35,052 nt of DNA from a virus. The notes beneath the pieces were generated by a model. That model was not told the origin of the DNA and made no database searches. It saw nothing but the letters and a program-made list of their open reading frames with translations. Shown here piece after piece: positions 22,065 to 28,430 of this stretch (position 1 is the stretch's first letter; each line of letters opens with the position of its first letter). The stretch spans positions 1 through 35,052 of IMG/VR virus record IMGVR_UViG_3300036046_000026; one strand, given 5' to 3'. Both the position numbers and the translations under genes were made by a program.

Positions 22065-22263
22065 GCGCATCCCTGGGCTCAAGGAGCCGAGCAACTGGAA
22101 CCCGGAGCGCGAGCGTGTGCTCCGGGAACGCTGGACCGATGGCGTCCCCGCATCGAAGATCGCCAAGGAGCTCGGCATGACCAAGAACGCTGTCATCGGG
22201 AAGGCCCACCGGCTCAAGCTGGAGCGTCGCGATGACCCTGTCAAGAAGGGAAGCTCATGGTGA
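22057..22263 (+). CDS. GcrA-like DNA-binding protein
   Basis: 68 residues; ATG 22057. The core, NWNPERERVLRERWTDGVPA then SKIAKELGMTKNAVIGKAHR and LKL, closely follows the helix-turn-helix of GcrA (pattern W-x-x-E-R...LWxxGxSAxxIAxxLG-x-TRNAVIGKxHRLxL). GcrA is a cell-cycle transcription factor of Alphaproteobacteria that works with sigma-70 at CcrM-methylated promoters. The protein here is short and lacks the usual long linker and C-terminal domain. It may compete with or redirect host GcrA, or act only as a DNA binder. Confidence 0.75.
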   Translation: MGERIPGLKEPSNWNPERERVLRERWTDGVPASKIAKELGMTKNAVIGKAHRLKLERRDDPVKKGSSW

Positions 22264-22817
22264 CCGAACGTGCAAACTGGAAGCCTAGGGGGCGGCCTGA
22301 CCCTGGGGTCTGCCCCGCCCGGCCGCTGACCGGGCTGGACCGCTTCTTCGGGGTCAAGGGCAAGCACCACGACTGGCGCTACTCCAGCAGCTGGAACGGC
22401 AACAACCGCCGTGTCCTGCCTTGGTGGAAGGGCACCTCTGGCATCGGCCGGGGTGGCTGGCGCTGCTACTGCTGCGGCGAGATGCGCTGGGACGAGCGGG
22501 ACGAGGACTACGAGCGGTCCATGGCCTACCACCTCCCTGGTGCTCTGCCGCTCTACGCGCGGCGGCTGGAGATGGCCATGATCAGCATCCCTGAGAATTG
22601 GTTCATCTACGGCATGGGCGAACAGGTGAAGCCGATCCTGTATAGGGGCGACACCCACGAGCGGCGCAAGCCGTTCGGCTTCTGGGTCGAGCTCCAGCAT
22701 CGGCGCGGAGGCTTGCTCACCAAGGGCGTTGGCGAGAGCCTAACGCATGCTCTGCAGTCGGCGCTGGACGTGCTGCCTCTGGAGCGGGCCCGTGAAGTAT
22801 ATGGAGACGACGCATGA
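22257..22817 (+). CDS. Hypothetical protein with CxxC-like motif
   Basis: 186 residues from ATG 22257 (GTG 22260 alternative). A Trp/Gly-rich centre contains WRCYCCGEMRW, a single Cys cluster that could hold zinc with other residues. The C-terminal part (KPFGFWVELQHRRGGLLTKG; SLTHALQSALDVLPL) has the look of a small alpha-beta domain. No family recognised. Confidence 0.6.
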   Translation: MVTERANWKPRGRPDPGVCPARPLTGLDRFFGVKGKHHDWRYSSSWNGNNRRVLPWWKGTSGIGRGGWRCYCCGEMRWDERDEDYERSMAYHLPGALPLYARRLEMAMISIPENWFIYGMGEQVKPILYRGDTHERRKPFGFWVELQHRRGGLLTKGVGESLTHALQSALDVLPLERAREVYGDDA

Positions 22818-23173
22818 CCGAGCCTGTTCTGCACTATCTGCTGGTGACCGAGCACGACACCGACGGCCGCAAGGTCGAAGACGCGGTGGAACGCTACACT
22901 CAGGATGAGTACGAGGTAGCCTTCAAGCCGGACGAGCGGCTGGCGCTTGGCGCTGGCAAGACCGTGTACCGGGAGAGCCGGGTCAAGCCTGGCACCGGCT
23001 TCACCTACGCGGACATGGTGCTGGCCACCAGGCGGTGGCACGGCGAGCCGACCGAGGCCATGGTGCGCGCCGGGGTGGACGAGGCGCTGCATGGCGAAGG
23101 CGTCCACGGCGGCCGCCGCTGGCCCGACTACGTCAGCGACCTGTGGACCAAGATGCGGGATGCGGCGCTGTGA
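22814..23173 (+). CDS. Hypothetical protein
   Basis: 119 residues; ATGA overlap. A beta-rich N-terminus (LHYLLVTEHDTDGRKVEDAV) and a helical C-terminal part (TEAMVRAGVDEALHGEGVHG; RWPDYVSDLWTKMRDA). The second part resembles the short helical segment found in several small phage proteins, but I cannot name a family. Confidence 0.55.
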   Translation: MTEPVLHYLLVTEHDTDGRKVEDAVERYTQDEYEVAFKPDERLALGAGKTVYRESRVKPGTGFTYADMVLATRRWHGEPTEAMVRAGVDEALHGEGVHGGRRWPDYVSDLWTKMRDAAL

Positions 23174-23430
23174 TCGTGGTGAAGGTCGAGCTCCTGAGCG
23201 CCGTCACCGGGGACACCACCCTGCTCAACAGTGTGGTGATCGACAATCAGGGCGGGACGGTGAAGCGGCGCAACTACCGCTGCCGCTCGTACCGCAAGCA
23301 CCTGCAGCCGGTCCAGGCTGTGACCGAACGGCGCAAGGCGCTCCGGGAGGGGCAGGTGCTCGACCATCCATCCGAGCAGGTCTCAGTGCTGACCCTGCTC
23401 CGCAAGTCACTCGAAGCAATGGGGTACTGA
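23170..23430 (+). CDS. Small hypothetical phage protein
   Basis: 86 residues from GTG 23170 (GTGA overlap). The start VKVELLSAVTGDTTLLNSVV, then IDNQGGTVKRRNYRCRSYRK, matches a widespread phage pattern of a short beta sheet ending in N-D/Q-G-x-G-T-x-x-RGNY. The function of that group is not known to me. The C-terminal helix (LTLLRKSLEAMGY) is also typical. Confidence 0.6.
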   Translation: MIVVKVELLSAVTGDTTLLNSVVIDNQGGTVKRRNYRCRSYRKHLQPVQAVTERRKALREGQVLDHPSEQVSVLTLLRKSLEAMGY

Positions 23431-23431
23431 C

Positions 23432-23752
23432 ATGGAGTTTTGGACACTGATCTTGCTGGGAGCCGTGCTGCTCCTGATCGCCTGCCCACCGCGCTGGGAC
23501 CCGGCCATCCGCCTCAAGGAGTGGATGAACCGGCAGCCGCACAAGCCCCGCCCTCCTGGGCACCTTGAACGCTGGCTGGACTTCATTCCCCAGGCGCGCG
23601 AAGACCAGCGCAAGACTGACTACCCCGGCTGCGCCAGGGGCATCATGTTCTGCCGCTCGACCGTGTGCGGCTGTGTCAACGAGAGCAGGCCGCACGACGC
23701 CTTCGTAGAGGCGCGGGCTCGGCTGCTGGCCAAGGAGGAAGCCGATGGCTAA
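23432..23752 (+). CDS. Small membrane-anchored, Cys-containing protein
   Basis: 106 residues; ATG one base after the previous stop. Residues 3-18 are hydrophobic (FWTLILLGAVLLLIAC). Four further cysteines (GCARGIMFCRSTVCGC) form a tight cluster that could bind metal or make disulfides. No family recognised. Confidence 0.55.
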   Translation: MEFWTLILLGAVLLLIACPPRWDPAIRLKEWMNRQPHKPRPPGHLERWLDFIPQAREDQRKTDYPGCARGIMFCRSTVCGCVNESRPHDAFVEARARLLAKEEADG

Positions 23753-24047
23753 GACTGAGAAGAAGAGCCCACACCGGCTGGCGCACCGGGAGCACACCCT
23801 GTGCATGCCGGTCGAGCTCAAGACCCTGGGCAAGGGTGACGTGTGCATCCGGCAGGGTGCGCCTTGCATGGTGGTCGACCTGGGCAGCAACGTCCGGACC
23901 GAATACGATGTCAAGGAGGATGCTGAGCGCGCGGTCTGGATTTGCAACCTCCAGACCGGCTCGGTGTGGCCGACCAGCGGCAACGAGCAGGTGTACCCGG
24001 CGCTGGACGTGATGCTCGACCTGCGCACTGCAAGGAGGGAGTACTGA
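23745..24047 (+). CDS. Hypothetical protein
   Basis: 100 residues; ATG overlaps the previous gene by eight bases. Beta-rich (CIRQGAPCMVVDLGSNVRTE; ERAVWICNLQTGSVWPTSGN). No family recognised. Part of a long run of overlapping genes from 20.6 to 25 kb. Confidence 0.55.
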   Translation: MAKTEKKSPHRLAHREHTLCMPVELKTLGKGDVCIRQGAPCMVVDLGSNVRTEYDVKEDAERAVWICNLQTGSVWPTSGNEQVYPALDVMLDLRTARREY

Positions 24048-24349
24048 TGGCCAAGCGTTCACTCACCCGTGCTGACCTGCTGCGCAAGATCGACGAGCTC
24101 GAAGCGCAGCAGGCTGGCATTCTCCACTTCGCCGACATCGGCCTGGCTAAGGCCGGGACCGACAAGATGGTAGGCAGCGCCGTCATCGTTCGGCTGCACA
24201 CCCTGGGTGGCTCGGAGATCACCCCGACTTTCGCCATTCGGGACGGCTTGTCCCCGGAGACGATCGCCGCGTTGCGCAAGGACATCGCTCGCAGCTGGGA
24301 GCTCGCCACCATGTACGTTCCCTCTGGAGCAAGGCAGGGCAAGGCATGA
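24047..24349 (+). CDS. Hypothetical protein
   Basis: 100 residues; TGATG overlap, GGAGGGAG upstream. A basic helical N-terminus (KRSLTRADLLRKIDELEAQQ) and a beta-rich middle (SAVIVRLHTLGGSEITPTFA). No family recognised. Confidence 0.55.
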   Translation: MAKRSLTRADLLRKIDELEAQQAGILHFADIGLAKAGTDKMVGSAVIVRLHTLGGSEITPTFAIRDGLSPETIAALRKDIARSWELATMYVPSGARQGKA

Positions 24350-24507
24350 GCCGCAATAGCCTGTTCGAGGGGCGCGAGCCTCAGGATGGCAAGGTCCGCC
24401 GTTTCTTCTGGCGTGTCCGGCACCGCGTCGGCCCTGGCTGGGATAAGCTGAGCGACCGTGAGGTGCGCAAGCTCCTGCGCCAGATGTCGTGGAGGCGGCC
24501 GCTGTGA
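24346..24507 (+). CDS. Very small basic protein
   Basis: 53 residues; ATGA overlap with the upstream gene and GTGA overlap with the downstream one, which supports it as a real gene in the chain. Sequence is Arg/Trp-rich (KVRRFFWRVRHRVGPGWDKL; EVRKLLRQMSWRRPL). No family recognised. Confidence 0.5.
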   Translation: MSRNSLFEGREPQDGKVRRFFWRVRHRVGPGWDKLSDREVRKLLRQMSWRRPL

Positions 24508-24767
24508 CCGAACGCAAACCCCCGGAGCTCACGCTGGTCCACGGCGGCAAGGATATGATCGAGACGCTGGAGGCAGCTATCGAGAACATCAAGGCAGGGC
24601 GGGTGACCGGCCTGGTGCTCTGCACGGTGGAGGGCGGCCCCGACGGTGAGGAGCCCTCCTACTGGTGGCAGTGGGCGCACCATGAGGACCTCCCCACCCC
24701 GTTCGGCTCCCTCCTGGGCACCCTCACCTGCGCCAAGCACACGCTGCTGGAACAGGGGCTCACGTGA
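24504..24767 (+). CDS. Hypothetical protein
   Basis: 87 residues from GTG 24504 (GTGA overlap). Contains a helix (DMIETLEAAIENIKAGRVTG) followed by a beta strand and GGPDGEEPSYWWQWAHHED. The pattern is like small phage proteins of unknown role. No family recognised. Confidence 0.55.
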   Translation: MTERKPPELTLVHGGKDMIETLEAAIENIKAGRVTGLVLCTVEGGPDGEEPSYWWQWAHHEDLPTPFGSLLGTLTCAKHTLLEQGLT

Positions 24768-25006
24768 GCCGCAAGCTGCGCCTCCAGAAGCACGAGCGCG
24801 CCGTGCTGGACGACCTGAGGCCAGTGGCCCAGGAGCTCGGCCTGGGGGTGCGGCTAGAGCACGGCACCGGGCCCAAGAAGGTGCTGGTGGTCACGGGGCC
24901 CAGGGGAGAGCGGCGCAAGCGGGTGAGCTCGTCGCCTAGGACCGAGATGGCTGAGGTCAGCGCCAACCGGACCTGGCTGCGCAGGGCGGCGGCCGAAATT
25001 ATTTGA
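24764..25006 (+). CDS. Small basic protein, HicA-like/dsRBD-like pattern
   Basis: 80 residues from GTG 24764 (GTGA overlap). The order of elements (helix, KKVLVVTGPRGERRKRVSSS strands, NRTWLRRAAAEI helix) parallels the protein at 14379 and suggests the same small alpha-beta fold, though sequence identity is low. Followed by leader copy 8. Confidence 0.5.
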   Translation: MSRKLRLQKHERAVLDDLRPVAQELGLGVRLEHGTGPKKVLVVTGPRGERRKRVSSSPRTEMAEVSANRTWLRRAAAEII

Positions 25007-25026
25007 CAGAAAGTTCACGAGGGGAC

Positions 25027-25072
25027 TTGTCTTTTGTCTCGCTCTGGAAGATGGTGTGCTCCAGAAAAGGAG
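25027..25072 (+). promoter_or_regulatory. Leader element copy 8
   Basis: Box A variant TTGTCTTTTG (25027-25036), hairpin TCTGGA (25043-25048) / TCCAGA (25060-25065), box B AGAAAAGGAG (25063-25072) overlapping the 3' arm. The box A change (C to T) keeps a CTTTT/AAAAG pairing with box B. TTGACA (25003-25008) lies upstream but no matching -10 is evident. Confidence 0.65.
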
Positions 25073-25079
25073 TTCACCA

Positions 25080-25511
25080 ATGGCTGTCTCGAAGTACACC
25101 CTGGCAAATGCGCTGGCGTTCCTCGCTATCAGCGGTGGCAAGCGCAACCTGCACATCGACACCCGCATTGCGATGCATGGGTACACCGAGCTCCAGGAAT
25201 ACAAGATGAGCTTCGGCGACGACCAGGAGCCGCTCACTCTGCATCGGGAAGTGCTGAACGCTGAGGGCTGGGCCCTCGCCAAGACCAGCCGCCTCTGGAA
25301 GGCGCACGAGCAGCTGCTCGGCCTCGGCTTCGAGGTGGAAAAGGAGCGGTCGCACAAGCCCTACTTCATCACCTACCGCCGCTACCTGGACGACCAGGAT
25401 CGCGTGATCACCGCCTTCACCGGGGCCAAGGGCACCGTGTATGCGCAGGACCCTGACGCGACCGAGAAGCGGTGGGAGACCAATCTCATTGCTACCCACA
25501 AGAACGGTTGA
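25080..25511 (+). CDS. Hypothetical protein
   Basis: 143 residues; ATG seven bases after box B. Helical N-terminus (KYTLANALAFLAISGGKRNL), then a region with LHREVLNAEGWALAKTSRLW and a C-terminal FITYRRYLDDQDRVI. No family recognised. Confidence 0.65.
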   Translation: MAVSKYTLANALAFLAISGGKRNLHIDTRIAMHGYTELQEYKMSFGDDQEPLTLHREVLNAEGWALAKTSRLWKAHEQLLGLGFEVEKERSHKPYFITYRRYLDDQDRVITAFTGAKGTVYAQDPDATEKRWETNLIATHKNG

Positions 25512-25522
25512 GGAGAGCACTG

Positions 25523-25708
25523 ATGGACATCGTCACCATTCTCATCTTCGCAGGGATGCTGGCCTTCCAGGTCGGTGGCTACCTGCTCTTCAAGAGTTAC
25601 CAGGCTGCAGCCGAGCGGGTGCAGCGCCAGCGTGACTTTGCGCAGACCCGGCCTCACGGTGGCCTCGGATCATTCGTCGGCGGCCGTGACCGCCTTGGGG
25701 AGGACTGA
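25523..25708 (+). CDS. Small single-span membrane protein
   Basis: 61 residues; ATG after GGAGAGCACTG. One hydrophobic span (about residues 4-21, VTILIFAGMLAFQVGGYLLF) followed by a basic Gln/Arg-rich tail. No family recognised. Confidence 0.55.
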   Translation: MDIVTILIFAGMLAFQVGGYLLFKSYQAAAERVQRQRDFAQTRPHGGLGSFVGGRDRLGED

Positions 25709-25711
25709 GCC

Positions 25712-25984
25712 ATGAAGGAGGAGTTTCTCGGCCGCAAGGAGGGTTGGCGCTACACCTACACGGTGACCGGCACCTGGCCTTTCCCGCTGGACATGTTGCG
25801 CTACGATGATGCGCAGGGTGCAACCGCTGCTGACCGCGCGCTGATCGAGCGTCTGAGCCAGGACAACGCGGACAGCCTTGATGACCTCAAGCGCAAGAGC
25901 CGCATCACCCTGGTCGGCAAGAGCCGCCCGACCCCGGCGCGCTGGCGCTCGTTCCTCTGGACTGTGGAGGGCTATGATGACTGA
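25712..25984 (+). CDS. Hypothetical protein
   Basis: 90 residues; ATG three bases after the previous stop. Beta-rich start (GWRYTYTVTGTWPFPLDMLR) and a basic C-terminal region (RITLVGKSRPTPARWRSFLW). No family recognised. Confidence 0.55.
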   Translation: MKEEFLGRKEGWRYTYTVTGTWPFPLDMLRYDDAQGATAADRALIERLSQDNADSLDDLKRKSRITLVGKSRPTPARWRSFLWTVEGYDD

Positions 25985-26219
25985 CTACCGTCTGCTGACC
26001 ATGCGTGAAGGGCGGCTGCACCGCCGCCCTGAGCCCCTCCAGGCCACGAGCGAGGCCGAGGCAATGGCTGAGGCCGCTGCCCTGGTGGACCAGCGCGAGG
26101 AGGCTGGCAGCTGGCCTGAGGGCTGCGACGCGGTGCTCGCTGGGCCCCCGGCCGCTGAGGGCGAGCCGAGCCGCCACTGGACCTATACCGATGGGTGGGA
26201 GGAGTGGAGCGATGGCTAA
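25974..26219 (+). CDS. Hypothetical protein
   Basis: 81 residues from ATG 25974 (ATG 25977 equally possible), overlapping the previous gene. Short protein with a helical Ala/Glu-rich middle (ATSEAEAMAEAAALVDQREE) and a Trp-rich end (HWTYTDGWEEWSDG). No family recognised. Confidence 0.5.
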   Translation: MMTDYRLLTMREGRLHRRPEPLQATSEAEAMAEAAALVDQREEAGSWPEGCDAVLAGPPAAEGEPSRHWTYTDGWEEWSDG

Positions 26220-26385
26220 GTGTCCACACTGCAAGGGTACTGGCGTTGCACCTATCAGGCTGCCACAGGAATGCATCGGCTGCCAGAAGAAGATCACTGT
26301 CACGTTCGAGACAACCGAGGAAATGCTCGCCACCGAAGGGCGAGTGTGGTGCAGTGAATGCAAGAAGGAGGGCCGTGATGGCTGA
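26212..26385 (+). CDS. Small zinc-ribbon protein
   Basis: 57 residues; ATG overlaps the previous gene by eight bases. Three CxxC pairs (CPHC near residue 4, CIGC near 21, CSEC near 47) are enough for one or more zinc sites. CPHCKGTG at the start recalls DnaJ-type or phage zinc-finger proteins. The role is unknown; protein-protein or nucleic-acid binding is likely. Confidence 0.6.
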   Translation: MAKCPHCKGTGVAPIRLPQECIGCQKKITVTFETTEEMLATEGRVWCSECKKEGRDG

Positions 26386-26560
26386 GAAGCACCTTCAGTT
26401 CTCGCACAATGGCGAACACACCATCTACCACCAGAAGACGCCGAACAGCATGCGCTTCGCCTTCCTGGTGGTGAGCGAGTACTTCGACACCCCGAACGAC
26501 GAGGTGACCAAGTGCCTGCAGTTTATCTGTGACAAGCTGAACGAGGAGAAGGGCTCATGA
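26378..26560 (+). CDS. Small hypothetical protein
   Basis: 60 residues; ATG overlaps the zinc-ribbon gene by eight bases, GGAGGGCC upstream. Mixed alpha-beta (TIYHQKTPNSMRFAFLVVSE; KCLQFICDKLNEEKGS). No family recognised. Confidence 0.5.
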   Translation: MAEKHLQFSHNGEHTIYHQKTPNSMRFAFLVVSEYFDTPNDEVTKCLQFICDKLNEEKGS

Positions 26561-27108
26561 TCACCGCCAAGCCTGGGACCTGCGAGGAGGCGAGCATGTT
26601 CGCCCCGCCAGGGTGTTACCTGCCTTGTGGGCAGCCTGCTGTGAAGCGGGTCCACCACAAGCGCGACCAGCGCACCTACAACATGTGCGAGGCCTGCGCC
26701 GACCACAACCTCAAGAACCGGGGTGGCGAGGATCGCGGGCCGGTCAGCGCGATCGAGAAGTGGCCTGGCCTCAAGAAGGCCGCGCTGGAGATCGCCTACG
26801 ACAATGGCATGATCAACCGCTGCTGTCCTGAGGACGACTGGCTTAGGTCGCTGGACCAGGTGCTCGGTGCCGAAGGTGTCTATGACGCGGACCTGGAGCG
26901 GTGGTCCGACTGGCTTCTCACGCTGAGTGAGGACGACCTGCAGACCGTGGCGGCCGGTGAGGAGACCGAGATGCAGGCCATCATGATCAACGCCCCGCCC
27001 TCGGAGAGCGGCGAAGGCGGACTGGACGGGCTGCTCAACGACATCTTCGAGGCACCGGAGCCGGAATGCTATCGGGCCAATCTCAAGGAGTTCCTTGGCG
27101 GTGAGTGA
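26557..27108 (+). CDS. Hypothetical protein with N-terminal Cys cluster
   Basis: 183 residues; ATGA overlap. The N-terminal 60 residues carry Cys pairs (GCYLPCGQPA; MCEACADHN), likely a zinc-binding domain. The C-terminal part is acidic with helices (DDWLRSLDQVLGAEGVYDAD; SDWLLTLSEDDLQTVA). No family recognised. Last multi-domain gene before the repeat-rich gap. Confidence 0.6.
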   Translation: MITAKPGTCEEASMFAPPGCYLPCGQPAVKRVHHKRDQRTYNMCEACADHNLKNRGGEDRGPVSAIEKWPGLKKAALEIAYDNGMINRCCPEDDWLRSLDQVLGAEGVYDADLERWSDWLLTLSEDDLQTVAAGEETEMQAIMINAPPSESGEGGLDGLLNDIFEAPEPECYRANLKEFLGGE

Positions 27109-27250
27109 TGACCCCAACGATCGGCTGCACCGGCCGGGCGGCCACAAGCCACCGAAGGTGGTGGTACTCCACAACCCTGGCAGCGACGGTTGGGTGCTCA
27201 GCATGTTAAGGCGCAAGCGTGAGCTCGTGAAGAGGATGCTGGACAAGTGA
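27101..27250 (+). CDS. Very small basic protein
   Basis: 49 residues from GTG 27101, with AAGGAG 11 bases upstream and an eight-base overlap with the previous gene. It reads SDDPNDRLHRPGGHKPPKVV and ends LRRKRELVKRMLDK. No family recognised. Its good ribosome-binding site and coupling support it despite its size. Confidence 0.5.
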   Translation: MSDDPNDRLHRPGGHKPPKVVVLHNPGSDGWVLSMLRRKRELVKRMLDK

Positions 27251-27339
27251 GCAATCCCGTCTGCGCCTATTACGGTCACGCCTAGAGCTCGTGGGGCCTT
27301 TGGGAAGCGGAGCCCCTTGGGCCTCTGCTCATTGCGACG

Positions 27340-27465
27340 ATGCTCAAGCCACCGCCCCCTGGGCAAGAGAAGGTTCGCCGCCAGCGGGCCAGGGGCTGTG
27401 CGCGGTGCCACTCGGTCGAGTGGGAGGATGGCGATGGCACGAGGCAGGCGAAGCCGTTCTGGTGA
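27340..27465 (+). CDS. Doubtful small ORF
   Basis: Forty-one codons from ATG 27340, reading LKPPPPGQEKVRRQ and RGCARCHSVEWEDGDG, with one CxxCH. The composition looks protein-like, but there is no ribosome-binding site and no coupling to neighbours. It may be a remnant or chance ORF. Confidence 0.25.
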   Translation: MLKPPPPGQEKVRRQRARGCARCHSVEWEDGDGTRQAKPFW

Positions 27466-27571
27466 ACCTTGAGCCCAGGTAGGTCGAGCACGCTCGACTT
27501 GCTGTGTTTCCAGTCGAGCGCAGAAAGGCCCACAAGCCCAAGGGGTTAGGGCGCTCTACTCGACTTTTCGA

Positions 27572-27755
27572 CCTGCTCGACTGGTTTCCGGTTCGCTAGG
27601 GTTTTCCGGATGGAGCTCTTGAGGTTGTAGTACTCTACTCTCTCTTCTCTCTAGTAGAGTAAGTAGAGTAAGTAGAATAACCCCTGCTAGCGCCACGGAA
27701 ATTTGCGCTCGACATCCCCTGGGCTTCGGGCCCGAGGTCGAGCCAGTCGAGCAGG
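27572..27755. repeat. 13-bp inverted repeat pair
   Basis: CCTGCTCGACTGG (27572-27584) and CCAGTCGAGCAGG (27743-27755) are perfect reverse complements 158 bases apart, both built around the CTCGAC word. They bracket the tandem repeat and hairpin at 27631-27679, giving a nested symmetric layout. Confidence 0.7.
27631..27679. repeat. Hairpin plus three tandem 9-bp repeats
   Basis: TACTCTACT (27631-27639) is the reverse complement of AGTAGAGTA (27653-27661). AGTAGAGTA is repeated at 27662-27670, and with one change (AGTAGAATA) at 27671-27679. The stretch is AT-richer than its surroundings and has a pyrimidine-rich spacer. Iteron-like in form. Confidence 0.75.
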
Positions 27756-27866
27756 GTGTCACCAACCACCTTGCGTCTCAGCTAGCCGCATGGCATACGT
27801 GATCCGTCCTTCGCGCATGGGCGCGACGGCCGGGATGGCCTGGCTGCGGACAAAGGAACGAGGCAG

Positions 27867-28430
27867 ATGGCTGCTCCCAGTAAACACCGGCCGGAAACGG
27901 CCAAGCGACACGCGGCCCGCGCTGACCAGACCAACTGGCGCAAGAAGCTCCAGGCTGCCCGTCTCAAGTTCGATGATGCAGCCAAGGAGCGGTACCTAAC
28001 CGTGCTCGCTGCGACCGGCTTCAAGACCCGTGCCGCATTGGCAGCCGGGGTCAGCTGCCAGACCGTTGGCACTCATGCCGAGAACGACCCTGACTTCGCT
28101 GAGGCGATGCAGGGCGCGTTGGAGCAGTACCACGCCAGGTTCATGGAGCACTGGGACGAGCTCGTCTACGAAGGCACCGAAGAGCCGATCATCGGCGGCA
28201 AGGACCGGGACGAGGTCATTGCCCACAAGCGGGTGTACCCCATCAACCTCATCGCCATGGAGGCGCGCCGCGTCGAGCCCGGCTTCAAGGAGCGCAGCGA
28301 GGTCGACATCAAGGGCGGCGGCGGTGTGCTCGTGGTCCCGGCCAATGCGGCCCCCGACGAGTGGGCCAAGATCGTGGAAGGCGAGAACGCCAACACGGTG
28401 CAGCCTGACCCGCCTGAGGCTGCGCAGTGA
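27867..28430 (+). CDS. terS: Terminase small subunit
   Basis: 187 residues; ATG after AAAGGAACGAGGCAG. The HTH-like segment FKTRAALAAGVSCQTVGTHA (about residues 51-70) and the later EEPIIGGKDRDEVIAHKRVY, PINLIAMEARRVEPGFKERS resemble phage small terminase subunits, which recognise the packaging site and deliver DNA to the large subunit. Overlaps the large subunit gene by four bases (GTGA). The tail is acidic/Pro-rich. Confidence 0.75.
   Translation: MAAPSKHRPETAKRHAARADQTNWRKKLQAARLKFDDAAKERYLTVLAATGFKTRAALAAGVSCQTVGTHAENDPDFAEAMQGALEQYHARFMEHWDELVYEGTEEPIIGGKDRDEVIAHKRVYPINLIAMEARRVEPGFKERSEVDIKGGGGVLVVPANAAPDEWAKIVEGENANTVQPDPPEAAQ

Larger units (their letters stand above)
27251..27866 (+). 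other. Repeat-rich, mostly non-coding gap before the small terminase gene
   Basis: About 600 bases with no convincing gene. It holds nine GTCGAG/CTCGAC words between 27415 and 27751 (27415, 27483, 27493, 27513, 27559, 27576, 27708, 27737, 27746). It also has a 13-bp inverted repeat, a hairpin with three tandem 9-bp repeats, and a pyrimidine-rich AT-richer stretch near 27620-27680. Position right before the small terminase gene suggests a packaging (pac/cos) or replication-origin site. Confidence 0.55.

Noticed and set aside
23432-23752. Lipoprotein signal (LIAC) in the 106-residue protein
   Set aside because: The N-terminus lacks the positive charges expected of a lipoprotein signal, and the Cys is followed by PP, so a simple membrane anchor is as likely.
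25003-25032. TTGACA with TTGTCT 18 bases later as a sigma-70 promoter
   Set aside because: The -35 match is good but TTGTCT is a poor -10, and other box A copies lack a TTGACA at the same spacing.
27703-27999. Open frame overlapping the start of the small terminase gene
   Set aside because: It runs into terS out of frame, has a Ser/Arg/Pro-rich composition typical of a shifted frame, and has no ribosome-binding site.
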